Shown: positions 7,939-16,780 of the stretch, in pieces | Layout: each line of letters begins with the position of its first letter | Position numbering within the stretch: position 1 is the stretch's first letter | Origin: Rhodonellum psychrophilum GCM71 = DSM 17998 | GTDB lineage: Bacteria > Bacteroidota > Bacteroidia > Cytophagales > Cyclobacteriaceae | Direction of reading: 5' to 3' | Length of the DNA: 64,000 nucleotides | Assembly (NCBI RefSeq): GCF_000381545.1 | Contig: NZ_KB906673.1 | Span: 310,001-374,000, forward strand | Program-made: the position numbers and the translations under genes | The notes under the pieces: generated by a model | What the model was told of the DNA's origin: nothing | What the model saw: only the letters and a program-made list of their open reading frames with translations | Databases searched by the model: none

Positions 7939-9427
7939 AATTGGACAAAAAATCCCGGATATCCGCCATCAGTTTCTCGAAATCCGGTCGGTGGTTGTAC
8001 ATCATGTGCCCTCCCTCATAATAGGTCATCTTTACCCGTTCCATGGGAATGTCATGTCTGGCAAAGGTGTATTCCGCATCAAAAAACGGAGTGATCAAAT
8101 CATAGTAGCCGTTGGCGACCAGGATTTTCAGGTCTTTGTTCCTCCGCATGGATTCCCCCAATCCTCGGGCGACATTCACGAAAGCGGGCTCCCAATAACT
8201 GTCCTTGGAAACGGGTCTCCAATTCCATTTTTGACCAATATTGCCGTTGGAGGTAAGGTATGGGCGGTCTACAATTGTCTTCAACTCCTGTGCAAAATAA
8301 CTCTGCAAGGCCGCAGTGTAGGCCGCGTCTATGGCATAACTGGCAACATCTCCCAGGGTGGGATTTGCTGCCGCCCAGTCTCCTTCACTTCCCAAATATC
8401 GGCCATCCAGCCTTCCCAAGGTGAGCCCTTCCTCCCGCATCAGTTCCTTCTGGTAACGTGACATCAGGATACGGTTGTCCGAGCGAAGGATATAATTGGT
8501 GTTCAAACCGGTAAAATAAGCCAACCTTTCTGCAAGTTTCTTTTTTTCCCCATCTGGCAAAAGGTTTCCCTTATAAAGTGCTGAAATATACTCGTTGTAA
8601 GCAAACTGACGGGCTTCCTCGGCGAAATCTTTCAGGGTTTTGCCCTGTCCCGCTTTGCCATGATACCAAGCGGTGGCGGCCATGGAGGGCAAATAAGTGA
8701 AATAGGAAGGAATAATGTCATGCTCAGAGGTCGATCCCTGATAGTCCAAGGCCTGTGAAATCAAAATCAATCCATTCATCGCCATGCTCTGACCACCCTT
8801 TTCCAAATCCGCGGTCACAGCTGCAGCCCTGGTGGTGCCAAAACTTTCCCCAATGATATATTTTGGAGATTGCCATCTTTGATGTTGGGTGATCCACATC
8901 CGAATGAACTGTGCAATGGACTTGGAATCCTCAGTCAATCCCCAAAAATCTTCCTCCTTTCCTTTGCCGATGACCTTGCTGTATCCTGTGCCTATTGGGT
9001 CAATAAACACCAAATCCGTCAGGTCGAGCAGTGCCAGGTCATTGTGGATAAGTGGGTAGGGGGCTGCTCCATCGTCTTCCTTTGCATCAGAATCCACTTG
9101 GACTATTTTTGGCCCAAGTACACCCATGTGGAGCCAGACGGAAGCAGATCCAGGGCCACCGTTAAAGACAAAGGTTACGGGCCGCTTGGATTGTCCCTGC
9201 TCATTTTTGAGGTAAGCAGTTGACCATAACGCCGCTACTGGCTCTCCTTCATGGTTTCTGAGAAATGTTTCTCCAGAAATGGCTTTATAACTGATGTTGA
9301 CTTTGTTAAAGGTCCCTTGATGGCTGGTCTCAAATGAAATCAGGTCTGGGATTGGTTTTTCTGTTTCCTGGGCAAAAACAGGTGTAGCCAGCACAATTGC
9401 GGCAAGAAAGAGGAGCGTTTTTTTCAT
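7937..9427 (-). CDS. Peptidase S10 serine carboxypeptidase-like protein
   Basis: A 496-residue secreted alpha/beta hydrolase with a signal peptide (1-20). S10 hallmarks in order are the oxyanion-hole segment FNGGPGSASVW (about 88-98), FIDPIGTGYS (141-150), the nucleophile Ser195 in IIGESFGTTRA, the aspartate in VANGYYDLITPF near 438, and the histidine in GGHMMY near 472. These enzymes remove C-terminal residues from peptides at acidic pH or act as related acyl hydrolases. The protein should work in the periplasm or outside the cell. The next gene upstream on the same strand is the TonB receptor, but the 104-bp gap leaves co-transcription uncertain. Confidence 0.88.
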   Translation of the reverse strand: MKKTLLFLAAIVLATPVFAQETEKPIPDLISFETSHQGTFNKVNISYKAISGETFLRNHEGEPVAALWSTAYLKNEQGQSKRPVTFVFNGGPGSASVWLHMGVLGPKIVQVDSDAKEDDGAAPYPLIHNDLALLDLTDLVFIDPIGTGYSKVIGKGKEEDFWGLTEDSKSIAQFIRMWITQHQRWQSPKYIIGESFGTTRAAAVTADLEKGGQSMAMNGLILISQALDYQGSTSEHDIIPSYFTYLPSMAATAWYHGKAGQGKTLKDFAEEARQFAYNEYISALYKGNLLPDGEKKKLAERLAYFTGLNTNYILRSDNRILMSRYQKELMREEGLTLGRLDGRYLGSEGDWAAANPTLGDVASYAIDAAYTAALQSYFAQELKTIVDRPYLTSNGNIGQKWNWRPVSKDSYWEPAFVNVARGLGESMRRNKDLKILVANGYYDLITPFFDAEYTFARHDIPMERVKMTYYEGGHMMYNHRPDFEKLMADIRDFLSN

Positions 9428-9531
9428 GGGATTCTAATAATAAGCTTTTTCAACTGGACTCTTTTTGGTCTTTCAAGCCGAATTTTCAAGGGGGCTTGCT
9501 TGGTGAATCGGATTGTTTTCCTATTAGATTT

Positions 9532-11775
9532 TCAATATCTAAATCCGACTTTCAATCCACCATACCAATTTCTTCCCGGGGCCGGTTGGAAAAACCTTCC
9601 GCCGAAAGCATTCAGGTCATTGCCAAGGCTATAGCTTTCGTCGAGTAAGTTATCCACACCCGAATACAACTCCAAATCCCACCTGCTTCCAAGTGTATTC
9701 CTCCATCCCAGCCTGCTTCCAACCAGATTGTAGGTGTCTTGGAAAACGGTATTGGCATCGTTCAAGGGGATCTTATCCACATACTGGTGGGTGAAATTCA
9801 GGTAAAACCCAGGCTTTGTTCTGAGATCCAACTGGTTCACCAGTGTATTGGGAGCGACTCCTGTCAGTTTGTTACCAGAGAAATCATCGTTGCCTTTGGT
9901 GAATTGGGCAAATTCAAAATAATGTCCAGTAAAGGCATGGGCGATTTTAAATTCCTGCACAAAACCAGCTTGGTTCCGGATCAGGGCATAGTCCAGACTG
10001 GCTTCTACCCCCTTCTGATTTGTGGCTCCCGCATTTTGAAACAAGACCACGCCTTGGGCATTGGTAAAGGTCGTGATGGTTTGGTCAAGTTTGAAGTAAA
10101 ATGTGGTCAAGTCAAGATTGAATCTCCCGAATTGGGCACGGTATCCCAGTTCATAATTCACCCCGCGCTCTGCCTCCAAATCCAGGTTGATGCTTCCTTC
10201 ATTGGTCCTGACTTCGTCGATGGTCGGCGGAGAAAAACCCGAACTGATGCTCCCGTGCACCCCGGAATTGGCATTCAAAAGAACGGACAAGGCAATCCGT
10301 GGAACAATAATCGGGTCAAATTTCCTGACATTTGTCGCTGGATTGTTGCGGCCTGCATCTATTGTCCTGTCGATTTCGAAACGGGAAAAATTCTCACTGA
10401 AACCAAGGGTCATCAGGACTTTTGGTGACCATTCGAATTCCAGTTGCTGAAACAAGAACGCTTGGGAAGCGATGAGGTCATCGCTGAAGCGGATGGTGTC
10501 TGCCTTACCGGCACGGTTGCCAAAGTTCTGGGCCAAGGTTTTGGAAAATTGGTATTCCCCACCCGCAACCATTCTCACAGGGAAATTTCCCCACATTCCG
10601 TTGTGGACAAACTTGGTTCTTCCCCCATAGCCGAAGGCGGTTTCTTTTTTGTAATCCAAAATAAACGGATTTTCGAAATCCGTGGTGTTCATATATAGCG
10701 AGGTCACGTTTTCCAATTCCGAACCGAAGGTATAGGAATGTGACAATGTTCCATAGAGGGATTTCTGTGAAATCGAACTGTTTTGGCCTACGGATCCGGG
10801 TCTCGCCTGTGTGGGATCTTCTGCCAATTGCGCGGCATTGAGCGCCCCTGGTATTTGGTAGTCCAAGTCCGTGTAGAGGATCTGTGTGGATAACTTCTGT
10901 TTGTCGGAGGATTTGAGGAGAGCTGACAATTGAAAAACCTCCCGGTCCACAGCACTGTGTTCCCGATAGCCATCGGATTTTTGTTTTACATAGGAAACAC
11001 TCAATCCCCCACCATTCACTTTTTGGTCCAGCCCAAACCTGTACCGAAGCAATCCAAAATCACCCACTCCGACATCCGCGGCAATCCGGTTTTCATTGAT
11101 TTCCTGGCGACTTGTCAGGCTGATCACGCCTCCATTTCCCGCGCCATAGATGCTCCCGGCTGGGCCTTTGATGATTTCGGTGTTTTGGATGTTGGACAAA
11201 TCAAGCAGATTCAATGGCGTGGTGCCGTCCGGAGCGGTAAAGGGAACCTCATTCCAATAGACCTTTACGTTTCTCACCCCAAAAGGAGCGCGCAGTGAAC
11301 TTCCGCGAATGGAAATCCTGTAGCTCGCCGGAGCTCTTTCTTCCACGCGTACGCCCGCTTTGGTGTTGAACGCATTGACGATGGAGGTTTCGTTGAAGCG
11401 ATAGAGTTCATTCTCGAGCACCCGACTGACGGATCCTGCCTGCCTCAGCAAGGGTCTTTCGGACTCAAAACCCATGACGATCACTTCAGATAGCGCATTG
11501 GTAGCGCTTTTCAATTGGATGGTAACATTTGTCCCAGGAGCAATTTCCAAGGACTGGGTTTCAAAGGAAACATGTGAAAAAACGAAGAGCAGCGGTGCTG
11601 AAAACTCGAGGAGAACTTCTCCCGAACTATCCGACACTTGAGGCTTGAGTCCGGGCGCCTTCACCAAGACGCCGGGAATGGCTTGATTTGTCCCTGCTTC
11701 TTGAATCAGGATTTTAGTTTGTGCCAAAAGTGACAAGGGGAATAAAAGGGCTAACAATAGGGTCAATTTTTTCAT
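9532..11775 (-). CDS. TonB-dependent outer-membrane receptor
   Basis: A 747-residue receptor with a signal peptide (1-18), a carboxypeptidase-D-like regulatory domain (about 20-100), a plug (about 105-215, with IRGSSLRAPFGVRNVKVYWNE and GPAGSIYGAGNGGVISL) and a C-terminal beta barrel. The last strand ends in GGLKVGFRY, with the terminal aromatic residue expected for BAM recognition. It is too short and lacks the SusD partner for a SusC protein; the size fits siderophore, metal or vitamin receptors. No ligand-specific motif or neighbouring siderophore gene is visible, so the substrate is open. The plus-strand region between its start and the fucosidase (11776-12051) holds no recognisable gene. 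Confidence 0.88.
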   Translation of the reverse strand: MKKLTLLLALLFPLSLLAQTKILIQEAGTNQAIPGVLVKAPGLKPQVSDSSGEVLLEFSAPLLFVFSHVSFETQSLEIAPGTNVTIQLKSATNALSEVIVMGFESERPLLRQAGSVSRVLENELYRFNETSIVNAFNTKAGVRVEERAPASYRISIRGSSLRAPFGVRNVKVYWNEVPFTAPDGTTPLNLLDLSNIQNTEIIKGPAGSIYGAGNGGVISLTSRQEINENRIAADVGVGDFGLLRYRFGLDQKVNGGGLSVSYVKQKSDGYREHSAVDREVFQLSALLKSSDKQKLSTQILYTDLDYQIPGALNAAQLAEDPTQARPGSVGQNSSISQKSLYGTLSHSYTFGSELENVTSLYMNTTDFENPFILDYKKETAFGYGGRTKFVHNGMWGNFPVRMVAGGEYQFSKTLAQNFGNRAGKADTIRFSDDLIASQAFLFQQLEFEWSPKVLMTLGFSENFSRFEIDRTIDAGRNNPATNVRKFDPIIVPRIALSVLLNANSGVHGSISSGFSPPTIDEVRTNEGSINLDLEAERGVNYELGYRAQFGRFNLDLTTFYFKLDQTITTFTNAQGVVLFQNAGATNQKGVEASLDYALIRNQAGFVQEFKIAHAFTGHYFEFAQFTKGNDDFSGNKLTGVAPNTLVNQLDLRTKPGFYLNFTHQYVDKIPLNDANTVFQDTYNLVGSRLGWRNTLGSRWDLELYSGVDNLLDESYSLGNDLNAFGGRFFQPAPGRNWYGGLKVGFRY

Positions 11776-12051
11776 TATTGGATGGAATATGGAAGCTAAA
11801 GATAAGGATAATACAGCTTTTTGCTTTCATAGATTTTATGAACAGCAGCGATGTATGTTTTAAACTGTGTTGAGGCTGGATAAGTGAAATTCAAACGCTC
11901 GGATATTCCTCAATGAACAACTTGAATCAGGCTTTTGACTGTATTATTTTGACCATTTCCGACCAAATCTTATCCAAGCGCAGCCCTGTCATCTTTATCA
12001 TTTCTGCAAGAGGGGAATTTTCGCTAATATGGTCTCGCAATCCCATCATGC

Positions 12052-14124
12052 ATGAAAAAGAATTTACTCATCCTACTCCTTTTAGTGGCCTGTCAGAGCC
12101 AAAAAACAGATGCTCCCGCAGCAGTTGAACCCATTCCCACGGCCCGGCAACTGGCTTGGCAGGAGCTGGAATTTTATGGATTTGTCCATTTCAACATGAA
12201 CACTTTTTCGGACATGGAATGGGGAATGGGAGACGAAAGTCCTTCCCAATTCAACCCAACTGCCTTGGATACCCGACAGTGGGCCAAGACGGTCAAGGAT
12301 GCGGGAATGAAGGGAATCATCATTACGGCCAAACACCATGATGGATTCTGTCTTTGGCCTTCGGCCTATACGGATCATTCCGTTAAAAACTCACCTTGGC
12401 GGGAAGGAAAGGGAGATTTGATCCGGGAACTGGCGGATGCATGTGCCGAATATGGATTGAAAATGGGGATTTATTATTCCCCATGGGACCGCAATCATGC
12501 GGACTATGGAAAGCCGGAATATATCGACTACATGAGAAATCAACTGACGGAATTGTTGACCCACTACGGCGATGTTTTCGAGGTCTGGTTTGACGGGGCA
12601 AACGGTGGGACAGGATATTATGGTGGTGCCAATGAAGAAAGAAGGGTGGATAAAAAGTCCTATTATGACTGGGAAAACACTTTTGGATTGGTCCGGGAAC
12701 TCCAGCCAGAGGCGGTGATCTTCGGGGATGCCGGACCCGATGTACGCTGGGTGGGAAATGAGGAAGGCATCGCCTACGAAACCACCTGGTCCAACTTGAT
12801 GCGGGATTCCGTCTATGCGGGAATGCCTGAATACTCCGAAAAATACGCTTCCGGACAGGAAAATGGCTCACACTGGGTGCCTGCAGAATCAGATGTCTCC
12901 ATCCGGCCGGGTTGGTATTACCATGAATATGAGGACCACAAAGTGAAGTCACTACCCGCTTTGCTGGACATTTATTACAACAGTATCGGAAAAAACAGCT
13001 CCTTGCTGATCAATTTTCCCGTCGACAGAAGAGGCTTGATCCATGAGCGGGATGTGGAACAAATCCTGAAGTTATCCACAAAGATAAAAGAGGATTTTGC
13101 AATTGATTTGGCCCAAAATGCAGAAATATCGACCAGCAATGCCCGTGGAAAAGGATTTGAAGGCAAGCAGGTTTTGAATTCAGAAAAAGATACCTATTGG
13201 GCTGCCGAAGATGGGGTTTTGGAAAACACAATCACCTTGGCCTTCGAAAAACCGATCACTTTTAATCGCTTTGTGGTCCAGGAATATATTCCTTTGGGAC
13301 AAAGGGTAAAGACATTTTCCCTAGAAATCGAAACGGAAACCGGCTGGAAGGAAATTGCAAAAGGTACTACGATTGGATTCAAAAGAATCTTGAGGTTGGA
13401 TGATTTTACCACGGGTAAAATCCGTTTGGTGATCCAAGACGCCAAGGCCAGTCCAACGATTTCTTCCATAGGCATTTTCAATGCACCAAAATTGGTGGTT
13501 GAGCCCAATCTCCTCAGAGATAAATCCGGAAATATCAACCTCCTTGTCCCGGAGAAAGGTGTGGATATCTTTTACACACTTGATGGGACAGCACCAGATA
13601 AAAGCAGTCATCGTTTTGAAAAAAGTTTCCAAATCAAAGAACCCACCATTTTAAAAATGATCTCCATAGACCCCAAAACAGGGAAAAGCAGCGAGATGGT
13701 GCAAGAAAATCTGGACATTGCCAAAGCCAACTGGAAAGTTATCCACATGGATGAAAAGGCGCAAAACCTTATCGACGAGGACCCAAATACTTTCTGGACC
13801 AGCACGGGGAATGAGGCGGTGATCGACTTGGGCGCATTGATCCAAACCCAGGGATTTGCCTACTTGCCTCCCCAAAATCGGTACATGTCGGGGGTCATTC
13901 AAGAATACCTTTTTGAAGGGAGCCTCGATGGAAAAAAATGGACAACGCTCAGTAAGGGGGAATTTTCCAATATCGCCAACAACCCGATCAAACAAGAAGT
14001 CAGCTTCAATCCTGTGTCGGTGAAGTTCATCAAGTTGAAGGCCATTAAGACCAGCGATGGGAAAAATGCTGCCTTTGCAGAGCTTGGTGTTATTTCAAGA
14101 AAAAATCAGGGCGATAATTTATAA
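12052..14124 (+). CDS. GH29 alpha-L-fucosidase lipoprotein with F5/8C module
   Basis: A 690-residue lipoprotein (lipobox LLLVAC, Cys14). The catalytic GH29 barrel spans about 30-350: FGFVHFNMNTFSD-type opening, KHHDGFCLWPS (94-104), YYSPWDRN, and the nucleophile Asp181 in EVWFDGANGG. Behind it lie an F5/8-type C (CBM32-like) region (about 355-480), a short chitobiase-like Ig segment (VDIFYTLDGTAPDKSS) and a second discoidin-like domain to the end. It should hydrolyse terminal alpha-L-fucose from glycans at the cell surface or in the periplasm. It stands alone, outside the xylan locus, with no SusC/D pair next to it. The ATG at 12052 is supported by the lipoprotein signal. Confidence 0.9.
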   Translation: MKKNLLILLLLVACQSQKTDAPAAVEPIPTARQLAWQELEFYGFVHFNMNTFSDMEWGMGDESPSQFNPTALDTRQWAKTVKDAGMKGIIITAKHHDGFCLWPSAYTDHSVKNSPWREGKGDLIRELADACAEYGLKMGIYYSPWDRNHADYGKPEYIDYMRNQLTELLTHYGDVFEVWFDGANGGTGYYGGANEERRVDKKSYYDWENTFGLVRELQPEAVIFGDAGPDVRWVGNEEGIAYETTWSNLMRDSVYAGMPEYSEKYASGQENGSHWVPAESDVSIRPGWYYHEYEDHKVKSLPALLDIYYNSIGKNSSLLINFPVDRRGLIHERDVEQILKLSTKIKEDFAIDLAQNAEISTSNARGKGFEGKQVLNSEKDTYWAAEDGVLENTITLAFEKPITFNRFVVQEYIPLGQRVKTFSLEIETETGWKEIAKGTTIGFKRILRLDDFTTGKIRLVIQDAKASPTISSIGIFNAPKLVVEPNLLRDKSGNINLLVPEKGVDIFYTLDGTAPDKSSHRFEKSFQIKEPTILKMISIDPKTGKSSEMVQENLDIAKANWKVIHMDEKAQNLIDEDPNTFWTSTGNEAVIDLGALIQTQGFAYLPPQNRYMSGVIQEYLFEGSLDGKKWTTLSKGEFSNIANNPIKQEVSFNPVSVKFIKLKAIKTSDGKNAAFAELGVISRKNQGDNL

Positions 14125-14363
14125 ATGCAGTCAGCGCTTTCTGATATTTTTTTCACAGGGAATGTTGAAAGGTCTGAACATCAACCAAAACCAGAGAAAG
14201 GCTTCTTCGGCTTCCCATAAACATCCTCAAAAAGGAGGATTCTGAAAGGTCATACGCATTGTTTTGATTCTTAAAAACCCCCCGATTTGACAAATGGTTA
14301 TGAATTTTTCCTAAAACGTTTTACCTTTTGTTTCCAATTCACTTCAACCCTAATGACCAAACC

Positions 14364-14918
14364 ATGAAAAGAAGAGACGCTCTCAGGAGTCTGGCGCTGA
14401 TCACCGGTGGCCTTGTGTTGGTGCCGGCATGTGATTTCAGCAAAGACGACATCCTCAGCGCTTATAAAAACCTTAATGTCACCACCTCCCAACAAAAATT
14501 ACTGGCGCAGATCGCCGACACCATCATCCCGGCAGGATACATCAAAGGTGCTTCGGACCTTGCCGTTCAGGACTTTATCCTCGTGATGGTCAATGATTGT
14601 GTAGATTCCGAAGGCCAAAAATCATTTTCGGATGGACTTTCCGCTTTTGATGCATTCAGCAAAAAATCAGGGGGAAAGGTGTTTGACAAACTGGAGGTGC
14701 CCCAAAGAGAGCAGGTTTTGAAAACAGTACTGGCCTCGGAAGGCGAGGAAGATAAAACCATCCGTGCATTCCTGAATACGACCAAAAGATTTACCATCCA
14801 GGGTTTTATGATGTCTGAATACATCATGACCAACGTGAAGCCCTATTCCCTAATCCCCGGAGATTACAATGGAGAAGTCCTGATCGCCGACCTTAAATCA
14901 GAAAAAATAAATGGCTAA
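14364..14918 (+). CDS. Gluconate 2-dehydrogenase subunit 3-like, Tat-exported
   Basis: A small subunit of about 184 residues. It starts with a twin-arginine signal (MKRRDALRSLALITGG), followed by a possible lipid-attachment cysteine in LVPACDF. The mature part has the family pattern TSQQKLLAQIADTIIPAG near the start and several helices after it. Subunit 3 proteins pair with FAD-containing GMC dehydrogenases and carry the export signal for the complex. The downstream GMC gene overlaps this one by 8 bp, which supports translational coupling and a two-subunit enzyme. The frame runs back to 14328, but the ATG at 14364 gives the Tat motif at the very N-terminus. Confidence 0.86.
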   Translation: MKRRDALRSLALITGGLVLVPACDFSKDDILSAYKNLNVTTSQQKLLAQIADTIIPAGYIKGASDLAVQDFILVMVNDCVDSEGQKSFSDGLSAFDAFSKKSGGKVFDKLEVPQREQVLKTVLASEGEEDKTIRAFLNTTKRFTIQGFMMSEYIMTNVKPYSLIPGDYNGEVLIADLKSEKING

Positions 14919-16620
14919 TTTAAATATAGACGCGGCAAAAGAAAGAACCTTTGAAGCCATCGTCATCGGCTCAGGAATCAGTGGGAGTTGGGCGGCCAAG
15001 GAATTGTGTGACAAAGGTGTGAAAACCCTGGTGATCGAGCGTGGCCGAGATGTCAAGCATCTCAAAGATTATCCCACCACCAATCTGCTTCCTTTCGAGT
15101 TTGAGCACAGAGGTCAGATCACCCAGCAAGAACAAAAGGAAAATCCCATAGTCAGCAAATGTTATAATTTCAGAGAAGATTCCAAGCACTTTTTCGTGAA
15201 GGACAAGGAGCATCCCTACATTCAGGAAAAGCCATTTGATTGGATCCGTGGCTATCAAGTCGGAGGGAAATCCCTGCTTTGGGCCAGACAGGTCCAGCGG
15301 ATCTCCGATTTTGATTTTGAAGGTCCGGCCAGGGACGGCTTTGCAGTGGATTGGCCTATCCGATACAAGGATCTGGCACCCTGGTACAGCCATGTGGAAA
15401 AATTTGCCGGTGTTTCGGGCAATAAAGATGGCTTGGCAAGTCTTCCGGATGGGGAGTTTTTGCCGGCTTACAAGCTGAATGTTGTCGAAAAGTATTTTCA
15501 GGATCAATTGAAGAAAAACTACGGCAACGACCGCCATATGATCGTGGCCAGATGTGCCCACATTTCGGGAAATGCCGAGAATTTCAAAGACCAAGGCAGA
15601 GCCCAGTGCCAAAACCGAAACCTTTGTCAGCGGGGTTGTCCTTTTGGTGGATATTTCAGTGCGAACTCCTCCACACTACCTTGGGCCGAGCGAACCGGAA
15701 ACATGACGATGCGTACCGATGCCGTGGTCCATTCCATTATTTATGATGAGAAAAAAGGTAAAGCAACCGGAGTCAGAATCGTGGATGCCGTTACCAAAGA
15801 AACAGAAGAATACTACGCGGATGTCATTTTCCTCAATGCTGCCGCAATCAATACCAACCTGATCCTCTTGAACTCCACTTCGAGTCGTTTTCCAAACGGA
15901 CTTGGCAATGACAATGGCTTGTTAGGCAAATTTGTCGCTTTCCACAATTACCGAGCGGGAGTTTCCGCGGAGCATGAAGGCCATCAGGAATATACCACTT
16001 CGGGCGACAGGCCCACCAGTGGTTATTTTCCAAGGTTCCGGAATGTTGAAAAACAGGAAACGAATTTCCTCCGTGGCTATGCTGCAGGATTCAGCGCCTA
16101 TCGTGGATCCTATGCCGATCAAAGTGGTATCGGGATGGAATTGAAGGAAAATCTGTTGAATGCGAACAATTATGGCCCTTGGAGAGTCGGTTCCCATATG
16201 ATGGGCGAAACGATCCCAAAAGAAACGAATTATGTCGCCCTGGACCCCAATGAAAAAGACGCATGGGGAATCCCGCAATTGAGAATCAACATTGCCTATG
16301 ATGACAATGATGAGAAAATGATCAAGGATTATCAGGAGCAAATGACCGAGATGTTCGAAAAGGCAGGTTTCATCAATATCAAAACCCGTGACGACAACCG
16401 GGCGCCGGGTTTGGATATCCACGAAATGGGAGGAGTCAGAATGGGGCATGATCCCAAAACATCCCTGCTCAACAAACACAACCAACTCCATGCCTGCACC
16501 AATGTCTACGTGACCGATGGTGCCTGCATGACTTCCACCGCAACACAAAACCCCTCCCTCACCTATATGGCCTTGGCAGCGAGGGCGGCGGATCATGCCG
16601 TGAAGGAAATGAAAAAATAA
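14911..16620 (+). CDS. GMC-family FAD-dependent oxidoreductase
   Basis: A 569-residue flavoprotein. The N-terminal dinucleotide fold has VIGSGISGSWAAKEL and an acidic ribose-binding residue in VIERGRD. The C-terminal GMC region has GGVRMGHDPKTSLLN, NVYVTDGACM and NPSLTYMALAARAADH, which hold the active-site His/Asn neighbourhood and the flavin contacts. It has no signal peptide of its own and would be carried across the membrane with the Tat-signal partner encoded just upstream. The likely reaction is oxidation of a sugar or alcohol with electron transfer to the respiratory chain; the substrate is unknown. A decayed copy of its 3' end lies at 20818-21100. Confidence 0.88.
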   Translation: MANLNIDAAKERTFEAIVIGSGISGSWAAKELCDKGVKTLVIERGRDVKHLKDYPTTNLLPFEFEHRGQITQQEQKENPIVSKCYNFREDSKHFFVKDKEHPYIQEKPFDWIRGYQVGGKSLLWARQVQRISDFDFEGPARDGFAVDWPIRYKDLAPWYSHVEKFAGVSGNKDGLASLPDGEFLPAYKLNVVEKYFQDQLKKNYGNDRHMIVARCAHISGNAENFKDQGRAQCQNRNLCQRGCPFGGYFSANSSTLPWAERTGNMTMRTDAVVHSIIYDEKKGKATGVRIVDAVTKETEEYYADVIFLNAAAINTNLILLNSTSSRFPNGLGNDNGLLGKFVAFHNYRAGVSAEHEGHQEYTTSGDRPTSGYFPRFRNVEKQETNFLRGYAAGFSAYRGSYADQSGIGMELKENLLNANNYGPWRVGSHMMGETIPKETNYVALDPNEKDAWGIPQLRINIAYDDNDEKMIKDYQEQMTEMFEKAGFINIKTRDDNRAPGLDIHEMGGVRMGHDPKTSLLNKHNQLHACTNVYVTDGACMTSTATQNPSLTYMALAARAADHAVKEMKK

Positions 16621-16666
16621 GGATCTCTTTTTTGTCCTGAATTAAGAGATACTCAGCTAGCTTAAG

Positions 16667-16708
16667 CATCTTGTGGGCCTATTTACAACCCACAAGATGT
16701 TTTTTTTT
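16667..16708 (+). terminator. Strong terminator after the GMC oxidoreductase operon
   Basis: CATCTTGTGGG pairs with CCCACAAGATG across a short loop, followed by nine Ts. Confidence 0.9.
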
Positions 16709-16780
16709 AATGACATTTTTTTGAAGAAAACACCGTAAAAACTTATTCTTCCGTAGATTAGGGATGTAATTTCCATTTTC

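Noticed and set aside
14219-14242. A small hairpin after the fucosidase gene as terminator
   Set aside because: ATCCTC and GAGGAT pair over only six bases and no U-tract follows.
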